Part shown: piece after piece, positions 23,292-34,399 of the stretch | How the letters are laid out: every line of letters starts with the position of its first letter | Numbering within the stretch: position 1 is the stretch's first letter | NCBI GenBank assembly: GCA_030549335.1 | Contig: CM060183.1 | Location: forward strand, 30,765,052 to 30,829,051 | Direction: 5' to 3' | Source: Pontederia crassipes | Lineage: Eukaryota > Streptophyta > Magnoliopsida > Commelinales > Pontederiaceae | Length of the DNA stretch: 64,000 nt | Notes under the pieces: model-generated | What the model was told of the DNA's origin: nothing | Database searches by the model: none | What the model saw: only the letters and a program-made list of their open reading frames with translations | Translations under genes and position numbers: made by a program

Positions 23292-24078
23292 AAGAGACGA
23301 GCAAAGTACAGAAAGCCTGAGGGGAAGTTAAAAAATCTTTTGTAAATTGTATGTTTCGGTATCTCGAGTTCAGCAATGTGCACAATAACTATGTACAGCT
23401 ACATTCTTGCAAAACTGAGTGTTGCCATGGTCATATTGATAAGCCTGATGATATCCATCAAAATTATCTTCTTCAAAACTACACAAAAAAAAGTCCTTTG
23501 AACACCAATCGTTCTTTTTTACTTCGTACAATTGAAAAAGAGAACTCCTCTTATCCTTGTAGGTTTTCTCCCATAGCATTCTCCCTGAAGATCCTTCTGT
23601 ATGCTTTATTGAGAAAACTGAGAAGAACATAACTGATGGGGAACAAGAAAGACCTGTTCGGATAAGAACTAAATGATAACTTGGTTGCAAAATGATAGCT
23701 GTTTGTCATTGCTGAAGTTGAGGGAAATAAGCTGTGCATGTAGCTTACATATGCATCATCAGCAACTTACACAGGCTATATGCAAACAGCACCTTGAGCT
23801 GATCCCAAAGTTTATTGACGGATTCAGTTTTGCTAGAACAGTGAGAAAGTTATACTCAATCAACTCACAAGATAAAATTATTGAATGTTACATAAGTTTG
23901 ATCTGTAATCCACCGGAGCAGCAGAATGCACGTGAAAAAAGAAGCATTAACATTCAATGCAGTAACACTTCGGAGTAGGCAAGGCACAGCTTCGAGTTTG
24001 ATCTAAATGTTGAAAGGTAAGAATCTAAAGTATCTTGGTCCCCATTGAAGGACAAATCCTTGCAAGCCAAAATTGCTG

Positions 24079-26184
24079 TCATAAAGGCGTGGACATGCCT
24101 GTACAATTTGACAAGAATCAGATAATCAACTCATACTACAGAAACCATAGGTCCATGGGATGATGGGAAGATCAAATCCAATAAAATAGAGCTCCAGACC
24201 AGTTGCTGAATGTACTCAAATTAAAAGTCAACAAATAAAACACACAAAAGGAATATCCTTACATGAGTCTTGTAAGGAACATTTAAGTTAAAACTTCAAA
24301 TAGGATCATTTAGCTTCCAAAAAGAAAAATGAACTTTTAAGCTTTTGCTCAAACGAAAATATGACTGATTCCATGAAATACAAGCATATCTTTTAAATTC
24401 TCATTTCAGTTATTCACACAAACAAGGCATCAATCAAGAGGAAAATTTTGGCATTTTATATGTCAACTTAAACTCAGATAACTCAGTTTCAAACTGCATA
24501 ACACTTCAATTTCTTCTTGATCTTCCATAACGGTGGCCATGTACTTGGATTTAGATATCGTTATTAGTTTCTTGAAGTTTGATAACCTAAAAATCAAGAA
24601 GCCCAAGAAGGTTTAGACTTTAGATTGCCTGTTAGGAGTGCATCTCAATGTTATGCCAATACTAAATAAAAAAATCTGTCACTTTCAAAAAAAATAAAAA
24701 AGTCTGTACCTGGCCTTTCACAAACTAAATTAAGGTTTCTCAAACATATCAACAAAAGCAATCATGAATGAACAGCTTCATTTGATAATTTGGTAGTTAG
24801 GGTGGACAAGAAAGCAAAATTAACATAGCATATCTCATATGAAAGATAGTCGATAGAGCAAAACTGTAATAGACCGGATTCATGATATAAAAGGCATTGG
24901 CACTTGCCAATTCTGTAAATTCTTGTATCAACATGGTCGAAGATTCTCCTTGCATCTACTCATGAAATGAAAAGGAAAAAGAATATATCATTCTTGTCAT
25001 AACCTAGTATATCAGCTAATGTTTTCTTAGTTCTATTATATTTCTTTCTTCTGCATGGATCTTTGAGTAGTTCTCTTTATCCTTCTTCTGGTTATTCTTT
25101 GGCAAGTATTCTTTATAAACCACTAGAACTAAGGTGCGTAGAAATTATATTGAAATAGAAATGGAGGAAGTATCATTTCTCAATAAAGAAGAGGAAAAAA
25201 ATATATTTCACTACTTTTCTAGTACCTAACTTTTATTTTATCCTACACTTTTTCAAAATATAATAAGAGCATGCTCCTAATAGCTTAAACTTTTGGCATA
25301 GATGGTCGTCTCATTTAACTTAGTATGATATAGACTATAGAGTTCACATCCCAACAAAGTTCATATAAAAAAAACATTTCCTTTGTTAATGGTTCATTAA
25401 TGGTACACCTGGTAGACTGAGCTACAGGAAAGATGTCAACAATATACATATGACTATATGAGGAGAGGGTTAAGAAAAATAATGATATCTTCTAATAGCT
25501 TATGCTTTATCAACTCATCTAATTTAACAACACAAGTAGAAAACTTCATATTTTTGTAAACTGACAATTGGAAGCTAATCAAATGAAAATTACATCTTCT
25601 GAAACCAAATATTTCTGAGTAAATGCAGTTAATTATCATAAATCCAAATGCAACAATTCCGTGACAAGAAACATACACACCATTGTTTTTTTTTTGTCTT
25701 AAGAAAAAGAGTGAGATAAATGTACACACCATTATATTTGAAACAGGAACTTGTTCAAACCATCACAAATTCCGATTAGCAGTGGCAACCATGAACAAAA
25801 TATGTTTTTTTTTTCCATGACAAAAGAGGAACAAAAACTCACCTTGCGGGACACATCCCCATGGCTGGGGTTCAGCAGGCAGCGCCGACCGCAGCCTAGA
25901 GGAAGCGATGGCGCTGTGCAGCGGCATCATCGACGCCAAGCAACGGGAACATGTCGATGGCCTACACGAACATATAAGTTTTCTTCGTTGCTTCTTAGCA
26001 TTCTAGAGAGCAAAGAGACGGCCAGCAGATCGGAAGGCGTCGCTCACCTGGAGAAGCGCGATTGGATCGATCGAGAGACCGGCGGAGAGAGCTCGGTTTG
26101 GACTGACCTCTTAGTGACTCTGGAGACCAACGAGACAATGCGGCCGGAAACCCTAGACGACCGGAGGAGAGCAGAGGCGGCCAT
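24079..26184 (-). CDS. NFD6: NFD6/NOXY2-like small mitochondrial protein
   Basis: Three exons on the minus strand with GT-AG introns: 26184-26048, 25961-25843 and 24098-24079; the phases join cleanly to a 91-residue protein. The start MAASALLRSSRVSGRIVS is Arg/Ser/Ala-rich without acids, a typical mitochondrial presequence. The conserved core is SMMPLHSAIASSRLRS, then PQPWG, VPQG and the short terminal MSTPL. This matches the plant family containing NUCLEAR FUSION DEFECTIVE 6 (polar nuclear fusion in Arabidopsis) and NONRESPONDING TO OXYLIPINS 2; the biochemical role is not established. The last exon supplies only six residues, and this family is known for alternative 3' ends, so other isoforms are likely. 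Intron 2 is about 1.7 kb. The gene converges on CURT1 with under 0.8 kb between stop codons. The family is sure; which member is not. Confidence 0.88.
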
Positions 26185-26199
26185 CACCCGATTCACCGT

Positions 26200-26660
26200 G
26201 GTCAGGAGTTGGAATGTGAGCACCCGCTAAGAATAGAGCTCCGTAATCGGATCTTGGGGTATCCGAATCCAAACCCGTTGCTACCGTTTAGATTCCTTGA
26301 TCCGAAACCCGCTTTCTCTTTATATATATTTTTTTAATTTCTCCTTTCTTTTGTCTTTTTTAAGGAACTTTTTTCAATCACCAACTAAAATCCATTGGCA
26401 CTTTTCATCGAATATTATGCTTGTCTCGTTAAGAATTTAAGTTGTTCTTATTTTGGTACAAAAATAGTTACTTGTTAAAAATAAATTTTAAAAAATTTAG
26501 TTCAATCATCTTTTGAAAATAACGGACTTCTTCGTTGGTTTTAAAAGGAATAAAATATGATACATAAAATTTTAATTCAATAATTTAAAAGATATAAAAG
26601 ATTGATGTCGAAGGAGAGAATGATTTTCCTTTGAATATTGTTGAAATTTAATAAACAATA
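26200..26660. other. upstream region of the NFD6-like gene
   Basis: AT-rich; the first 80 bp (to about 26270) are probably 5' UTR of the minus-strand gene. Nothing else is recognised. Confidence 0.4.
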
Positions 26661-26945
26661 TGTAACACATGCAATTTCCAGATTAGGAAAGAATTCAAAA
26701 ATCAAACGAAATAGTAATTAATATAAAACCAAATCAAATTCGGATTTGAAAAAAAAAAAGAAAAAAAATGGCAAGAAAGAAGAGGGAATCTCCTCCCCTG
26801 ATGGCGTCTCGGATTTGGCCATTATGTAACGCATGCAATTTTCAAATTAAAAAAGGATTCAAAAATCAAACGAAATAGTAATTAATGTAAAATCAAATCA
26901 AATTCGGATTTAAAAAAAAGAAAAGAAAAAAAACGGCAAGAAATG
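26660..26945. repeat. two direct copies of a 120-bp segment
   Basis: The segment from ATGTAAC(A/G)CATGCAATTTTC through CAAATTCGGATTT and a poly-purine stretch to GGCAAGAAA occurs at about 26660-26778 and 26825-26945, period about 163 bp. Copies differ at several positions. The second copy directly precedes a TATA-like site. Confidence 0.8.
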
Positions 26946-27270
26946 GTCGGCCGAGGCTATAAAAGGGACGCGATGAGGAGCCCTCGCACCCCCTTGGATG
27001 CGCTCTTGACTGGCCGCCACCTCCTCTCCATCTTCTTCCTCTTCCCCGACGAACGGCACCCAGGCGGAAGAATAGAGACGACGACGAACGAACAGGACAG
27101 CCGATCCGACAATCTTTCGACTCGTGCCCGAGCCCTGCGACCCACACGTGAAGGTCAGGTGCCTCCCCTCACCGACCAAGATCGACCGGAGTCGGAGAGG
27201 ACGACGAACAGATCGCTAGAGACCAAAATGACGAAAAGAGGTACTTTGGAATATTTAATCCCTTAGATGA
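26940..27270 (+). promoter_or_regulatory. TATA-like promoter with GC-rich downstream sequence
   Basis: GGCTATAAAAGGGA at 26954-26967 is a strong plant TATA-box match, and GC-rich sequence follows at once. A plus-strand frame at 26943-27266 is open but has no motif. This may be the first exon of an unidentified gene or the U3-R-U5 part of an LTR. The evidence does not decide. Confidence 0.35.
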
Positions 27271-27359
27271 TGAAATATTAATCATTTGATGCATACTAAG
27301 ATCCTATTACGATCGTGATTGCCTGAGCTTCATCTTTTGTGTTAATGTCGTTGTGATTC

Positions 27360-27935
27360 GATGGCCAAAGGTCGGCCAGACTTGGAAAAGAAGGCCAACG
27401 GCCTTGTTTTGTCGCAGAAATTGGTTGACCGGTCTGATGAGCGGTTGACTAATCCGGCGTGCACCTCTCACCGCCATGTCTTCGATCGGTCGACCGATCC
27501 TATGTTACACTACTGGATTTAATTTCACGGTCGGTCGACCGGTCTCATAGAATGGTCTTCCGATCCGACATGCATCGTGATCTTATAAACAATCGATCGA
27601 TCTTTCAGAGCAGTCGACCGATCCGGTGATGCATGAATCCTGTAACGATTGGTCGATCGGCATCATGTGCGCGGTCGACCGGTTCGACAGGATACTCGAC
27701 AAAGAAGATGGTCCAAGAGGAACGGTCGATCGATCTCATAGAACGATCGGTCCAGAGGGAACGGTCGATCGGTCCAAGTCGGCCGGCTCAGGTCGACCGG
27801 ATCAAGAGGACGGTCGACCGGATCAAGAGGACGGTCGACCGATCCAATCAGATCAGTGGGTTCAGATCGACCAGTCCAGCCAGACCAGTCGGTTTGGATC
27901 GAACGATTCATTCAAACCAACCGATTCAAACCGAC
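27360..27935. repeat. block of short repeats built on GGTCGACC/GGTCGATC
   Basis: The palindromic core GTCGAC or its variant GTCGATC, flanked by CG and GATC, recurs more than ten times. The unit GGTCGACCGGATCAAGAGGAC is repeated in tandem around 27792-27840. Two plus-strand frames of 116 codons and one minus frame stay open across it only because the repeat lacks stops; their predicted proteins are repetitive. I take it for non-coding repeat or transposon sequence. Confidence 0.7.
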
Positions 27936-27959
27936 CGTCCTATCGCAAAAGAAATAAAT

Positions 27960-29860
27960 ACTCTTTTGAATTCTGACTTATGATTTTAGACTCCATTAAA
28001 ATTAAACAAAGATAAGTAAAATAAAGATGAAACTATAGAATTGCTATGTGTCGCCTCAAAGTATAGACAAAAATCATAGTATTGTATGGAAGGGGTAGGT
28101 AGTTAGCTGAGGAGACAACGAACCTACTAATATCTCGAAGAAGGGTGATGCATTGACACACTGTCCCTAAGTTACAAGTCATCTCCCACGTGTATCTCGA
28201 AGAAGGGTGATTGATACACTCATTCCCCAAAGAAGTACCAATTCATAGTATTGAGCCACATGGAAGGTAGCTAGCTGAGGTGACAGTGAACCTACAAATT
28301 CTTAAATGATCATTGCTCTTGAAATGCAGGTCTTTTCCCAAAATGGGTGATGTATTTGCACACCCCTTCCTCATAGTGGGCATACTGGCTTTACAAATTC
28401 AGAAAGGCACCTCTGGCATCCCAACTTAATAAAGTCGAACTCGCATAGGACAATTAACTCTAATGACATCATAGTAATGTAAAAGATAGTGCAAGGTATA
28501 GTAAAGTACGGAACACGATATAGTAAGGTATGAAATATGGCATGGTAGAGTCAACATGATGATTGGTAAAGTTCAAGGCATAGTAAAAACAAAGCATAAT
28601 CATGGTAAAGAATAGAGTACATATATTGACATGATTAAAGCATGATCTATTATTTATGGTAATCAAGAAATCCAAGGCACATTATTCATTGCTTATCCAT
28701 TTGTTATACAACTATAATTGATTGGGCATCTTTGCTCATGGGTACTCGATTCCCCTGCATTAGAATTTTGTAGGTGAGAGTTCTAACTAAAGAGGTGTTG
28801 GAGAGCACAGAGCTTGGAAGATGCTGCACATGACTTGCTCACATCAAAATCATTCAGTTCTGTTAATTGCATCTAGTTTAATAATTTTCACGATTAGAAA
28901 GATATTATATTATTCCGTTTGTCGAACTTTTTTTCAAATGTTGAACTCATTGGAGATTATGGTCTTTTCCTTCCCTCGCTCCAAAGTGCATTAAATTAGT
29001 GATGCCCTTTGATATTCCGACCTTCCAGCTTTCACAATAAAGTTTTTTATTTTCTTTCATTATTATATTCGATGTCACGCATACAAATTGTTGAATGGTC
29101 AAAGTGTTAATATGGTCAATATTGTAGTAGACAGTATAACACTCCAAAAATTAATCTGACTGTCTACGTGACAGGAACAGATCGTTACACAATATCTTCG
29201 TTTTCCACCGATAAAATTTTCTTATATCATCTCGAACAAAAGGAAAGCAATGGAAGACGCTATGTTCATTTCTTGTAATAAAAAATAAATAAAACCTAAT
29301 AATGGTGTTATATGTTATGTTTTCGTTGACATTTGGATCAATATTTTTTCATTAATTTTTAACCCACTGATGTAAAAGTGCATATGTTTTTTTTTTCTTT
29401 TCTTGGACGTACGCTGTCTACACTTTTTGAAATTAATGAACGTATCTAGTCATCAACGTCAGAAAAAAAAGATAAAGTAATTACGATATACATCACAATT
29501 ACAGCCAATTGCATCTGCAAAAGTTATTTGGTTTTCCTTGTCTAATTCATTTTACTTGGGTCAAAATTGCGATCAATTTATCAACATGCGTGGAGGCTCA
29601 TCCTCATTCAAATCAAATTTCAACTTTAAATTTTTAGGAATAAAACAAAATTTATTGAGAGTCTCAAATATTACCCTGAGCGAATCTTATCAAATTATAA
29701 ACTCGATAATGAATCGACTTTGGACTTCAGCTTTGGACTGACTATAAAAAAAATTACGATCAATTTACTACATACAATTTCATCAAAATCAATACCATAT
29801 CGCCCACCTTGCGATTAGAATGAGCAAACGGCTGAACTATCTGGCGACAGTGGAGTTGTA
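27960..29860. other. spacer with a local duplication
   Basis: A segment containing CATAGTATT, then ATGGAAGG and GTAG(T)TAGCTGAGG, then GAACCTAC occurs at about 28073-28128 and 28233-28298. ATCTCGAAGAAGGGTGA occurs at 28133 and 28192. No gene is recognised in the rest. Confidence 0.5.
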
Positions 29861-29879
29861 CATTAAGGATCTTATAGAG

Positions 29880-30036
29880 TGGGAACAATGAGTGTAGTGC
29901 AGTGGTGCACATCATCATTTAAAAACTTAGAGATCACGTGTTCAAATTTTACTAATGATGCATATGTACTCTTTTATATTTAATATTTAATTTTCTTACA
30001 TTAGATCTATGGACCTCCCCATGTATCGAAAAAAAA
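29880..30036 (+). mobile_element. tRNA-derived SINE with 12-bp target duplication
   Basis: Flanked by direct GATCTTATAGAG at 29868-29879 and 30037-30048. The head carries a box A-like TAGTGCAGTGGTGCAC and a box B-like GTGTTCAAATTTTAC, the two internal RNA polymerase III promoter elements inherited from a tRNA. The body ends with ATGGACCTCCCCATGTATCG followed by a run of A. About 157 bp, apparently complete. A related copy in opposite orientation lies at 40673-40870. Confidence 0.9.
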
Positions 30037-30279
30037 GATCTTATAGAGCATCAGTTCATGTGAATTTCCAAGTGCTCAAGTTTCATAATCATCCACCAGG
30101 AGACTATGATTCCCATCAGTTGAGAATCTAAGCATAGCAAATTTGGAAAGAGACATGACAAACTCTCCTACTGCCTCAACAGGCAAGAGTGAAAAATTAA
30201 TACAAAAAAATGGGGATATGAAAGTTCTCCCTAGCAAAGTATCCATGGGAGTGCAACAATCACTTCAGGAACTTGTCAA

Positions 30280-30717
30280 ACCATTTGCTTGCTTCCAGCA
30301 CCATCGATGTGGTCATCCGATGTCCAATTCCAGGTTCTATCATCAGCTGGATCAGAAAAGGCATATCTATCAAGATTTTTTTTTCCAAACAAAAGTATAG
30401 AAATATATATGGCTCGTCTGTTTTCTGAAATCATCCTGATGGCTGCACAAACAGTTATTTCATTATGAATCTGATCCACCCCTCAAGATTTATTAGGATA
30501 AATATCAACACAATTAGCCATAGCATTATCAGAAACGTCTGGTAGCATGTACCTCAATTTTTTCTGCGGAATTTGCACGAGTATGTGCCTCAACAGCCCT
30601 CAGACGAGGGGTCTCCAAACCATCAACCGGACAACGTTCATCTCTAGCAGCTATTTTTTTAATGACAACAAAAAATAGAGAAGAAAAGGACCTCGCCTTT
30701 CGGCGCGTGAGAAGCAT
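30280..30717 (-). other. unrecognised exon-like sequence
   Basis: On the minus strand, 30717-30555 reads AARDERCPVDGLETPRLRAVE and AHTRANSAEKIE, followed directly by a GTACATG donor-like site at about 30553. Further on, 30479-30276 is open (DRYAFSDPADDRTWNW). The two frames do not join with consistent phase across a TTTGTGCAG acceptor-like site near 30447. The text looks protein-derived, but I recognise no family. Likely a decayed or captured gene fragment. Confidence 0.3.
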
Positions 30718-30719
30718 GA

Positions 30720-31749
30720 ATTTGATACTATAAGTTGTGTTTGATTGGGAACAAAACTCGTGAACATTTTAATGTTCCGTCAAACATATTTGACACGTAA
30801 CTTTGATCAGTCAAAAGTTTTTTTGCCTTCGGCAAAAGTTCTAATCGAAGGCAAGAACGTTTCTTTTTTTTCTTTTGCTTCTGCATAAGTCTTTTCTTTC
30901 AGCCACACATTTTAACTTTTTTTATTTCATCTATTTTTTAATTATTTTGTAATGTAAGTATACATTATTTAGTTATTTATTAATACATTATTAGTCATCT
31001 TATAAAATAATTTATTAAATATTATTAATTAAAAATTATAAAATATTTAGTTCTAATAATTAATAAATAGTTTATTAATTAAACTATTCAATTATTTTAA
31101 AAAAATATATTATATTTGGATATACGTAAATTATAATATTAATAACATTTAAAAAATTTAATAAAATAATATTAATAATATAATGATTTACGTAAATTAT
31201 AATAATAACATATTCTTATTTATTATAATTTTATACCTCATAAAATAATAAATTATATTTTTATTTCTTATTTTTTATTCAAACATCCACTAAAACTTAT
31301 CAAGACTTGCCAAAATTTTTGTGTACATTTTCCTTATGCATGCCTCCTTTGAATCTCTGAAACAATAGCTTTAAGGATCGTAAACCAAGTGATATATTGT
31401 GGCATGAGCACAACCATATGGTTTGAATCAACTTAAGAGACGAACAACTCAAGAGCGCTAAAGAATCAGCGAATTCACCCGATTATTACAGATCAATTAA
31501 CACAGAGAAATCAGGAAAATCAGGCATGTTCAAGATTGTAGCAGGAGACCGGCGAGAAGTGCACACCATCAGGATTTTGCCTCCGGCTTCGAAGAACTCG
31601 GATGAACGACGACCTGAGCTCATCCCCAGCGTCAACATTTTACGACGGTATTAGAGGGGGCGGCGACAGCGGTCATTCTCCGGCAACAACGGTGATTCAT
31701 GGTTCTCACCTCCCATTGGTCTGGCACTATGACAATGTTATTAAAATAT
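30720..31749. other. AT-rich spacer, then GC-richer patch
   Basis: 30950-31300 is almost pure A/T. 31480-31720 is more balanced and could be exonic on the minus strand, but no frame is convincing. Confidence 0.4.
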
Positions 31750-34365
31750 TGTGACGTCCTTCTATTCGTTTTGGCGCCACAAGGGGTGAAACCGGAAAAT
31801 CAATCGTTTAAGTTCAAATTCAAATCTTCAACGGAAACTAACGTTTCAAAAATAAATTAATTCTGAAAATTTCCAAAAATTTCGACATGAGGTATGCGTA
31901 ATTTCCTCTATTCGTCATTTACAATAATTCATATATATCTCATTGCAACAATTAACTTCAAAACTTTAATCATCATAGGCAGGCAGATATAAGGACATTA
32001 CTGACAACTCAAAAGAGTGAGAACACATGTCCAAAATAGTGAGTCTCAAGTTCACTCTCGAATCAAAATCACGAGCTAGATGCTCGTAAACCATATAACG
32101 TGAGCGTCCTTCGCTCCACAAAATTATTCAACATTTCCAAAATCTTTCAAAACATTCATCAAGTAATAAATCCGTATAAGAAAACTCAATGAAACACAAA
32201 GTTAGCTATTCAATAATCACGCCTCTCACACATGCTTATTTCCTAGCCCCTTTACATTCCTTATTTTATGCTATGCGAATTAAACAAGAAGAGTGAGTAT
32301 AAAGAGGCTCAGTGATTAAAATGACTATCTCAAATATTAAAACAAACGAAGGAAAAACTAATCTTTTCATTTCCAAAAATTATTCCGAACCCTTTTCATT
32401 TCTCCAAGGAAATTCAATTAAATAAAAATCATACAGAAATGAATGTTATGAGTGCACATGCATGGTAATAAGATAACAAGATAAAAACTTGGGGAAAATT
32501 ATCAAATATAGATATCCAATTCTCCTCAATTGAGAAATCAATCTCACCCATCGTATCCCATTGACACATTGTTCTAACTCTATCCCTCGTATCCCATTGA
32601 CACAGGACGTTGAACTGTCATTGACACGGGGCTTCTTGTCTCTTCTTTCCATCCATCATATCCCTTTGACACAAGATAATCGTTCTAATTCTGTCATTCG
32701 TATCACTATATTGACACAGGATGTTGAACATGTTCTTCGTATCCTATTGACATAGAGCATACCGAGCCCCAAATCGGTCTACCCGGAGTTGGTCAATCTT
32801 CCGAAGTAAAAACACTCCGTCTTATGCAGATTTTACATGTAATGCATGAATGCAATTTCAAAATGAATATCTAAAACTTGAAATCCTTATACTAAAAAGA
32901 CATTTCATTTCAAAAGTAAATACTTCATTTCAGATGACAGGAGAAACTTCTATCAATTAAAGACTTCCACAATTCATAATAAAATATCACAAGTCATATG
33001 AGAGCACATATAAGAAGCATACGAATAAATATGATTTTTACATGGAGAAAAACTATCACGAAAATTAATCCCACATCGGATGGGGTAATGCCATCACTCA
33101 AAGGAGTTAAGTGGTTCATATCAATTGAGATAAGTTCTCTCACCTTGGATTCGTCGAATGCCCAAATTATCCCCTCATCCGAATCCAATCAAAAGTAAAC
33201 ACGACCTATCACATCCATTACTTGATAAATTAATATTATAAAAATTTAATTGATAATTCACTCTTCGCAACAACTCAACGTACTTATCATAAGCCAAATC
33301 ATATTATGAATTTGCTAAAATACTTACCAAGAAGGAAAAGAAGGCCTCGTCGTGTAGTAACCGCCTAATCGAATCTAAACAACTGAACCGTCGCCTCCGA
33401 TTAACAACCCATATAAGCGTAGTTCAAATCAATTTTTTAAGACAACTTTCAATTAGGACTTTCATTACATTATAAAAATTCTCTTCTAATTATCTGAGCA
33501 TTCATACTACAATCACTGTAGTCACCGCTCTCAAAATCACCGTCGCACCCGTCAAAATGTTGAAAAGCCATCGAATGTATTCTTCATCAATAATAAAATA
33601 AAGTTACTTTAAATTTGTCCACATAGCTGAAATCAAATCACATGCACATTCTTATTCGCTTACCAACCGCGATACGAGAACGAGTCGCCGAAAAAATCAC
33701 CGGAGAATCATCGGAATCCGAAACCTAAAAAGGATTAACGACTAATTATTATACGGACAGCAATCTGATTTCTTTTTGCCTCATGTGTGCACCTACCAGA
33801 ACGTCGATATGAGCTTGGCCGGATTTTTCCATCGGTTCGTCGAAAAATTCGTCGAAAAAATTCACCGAAAAGTCCCAAATCGGTTCCCTACGTGATTTGG
33901 AACAAAGACATGATTAAAATCCCTCAAAATGATCATAATCAACCTGAGAATGATGTACAATTCACTAAGAGAAGGATCGGAGCGAATCAGAGCCGAAATC
34001 ATCGTCGGCGAAATTTTTATCTCCTCACGTTCTAAGCTCGTTGCATCGCGCACAGTGCACCGATCATCTCCTAACCCATGTCAAAATATTCGTCTCGTCG
34101 TCCTCTTTCCAAAGACACCTCACCCATGAAAAATGGTAGTCGGACGGAGAAGAAACAACAGCCGAAAGTGGCGGTGGCTGAAGGTCGCGCGGGGGTACTG
34201 TAGCACGTCGGGGTGGGCAAGACGAGCGCTCTCTCCCATTTTTTTCCCACGCGTCGCTTTATTTTTATTTTTTTATTTTTTGTTGTATTTTCCTGCACAA
34301 GGTCCAAAATGCTCTTTCTTTTAAATTTAATTACACCTTTTTTAAAAAAAATACAAAGCGTTACA
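31750..34365 (-). repeat. 3' LTR of the truncated chromovirus
   Basis: On the minus strand it begins TGTAACGC and ends GACGTCACA, so it has TG...CA ends and is 2616 bp long. It lies just beyond the end of pol. A short repeated motif ATCCCATTGACAC-like recurs near 32550-32750 within it. Open frames inside the LTR are not considered genes. Confidence 0.82.
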
Positions 34366-34399
34366 ATTACAATACACATAATAAAAATTTCGTCCTCGA

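Noticed and set aside
23351-23978. Plus and minus frames of 62-106 codons after CURT1
   Set aside because: They fall in the 3' flank between convergent genes and have no motifs or splice support.
24005-24098. 31-residue tail (starting ACPRLYDSNFGL) as the end of the NFD6-like protein
   Set aside because: The phase carried over from exon 2 selects GMSTPL and stop, which fits the family C terminus; the longer frame would need a different splice.
27626-27983. Two overlapping 116-codon plus-strand frames and one minus frame
   Set aside because: All are products of a stop-free short repeat; three open registers over the same DNA argue against coding.
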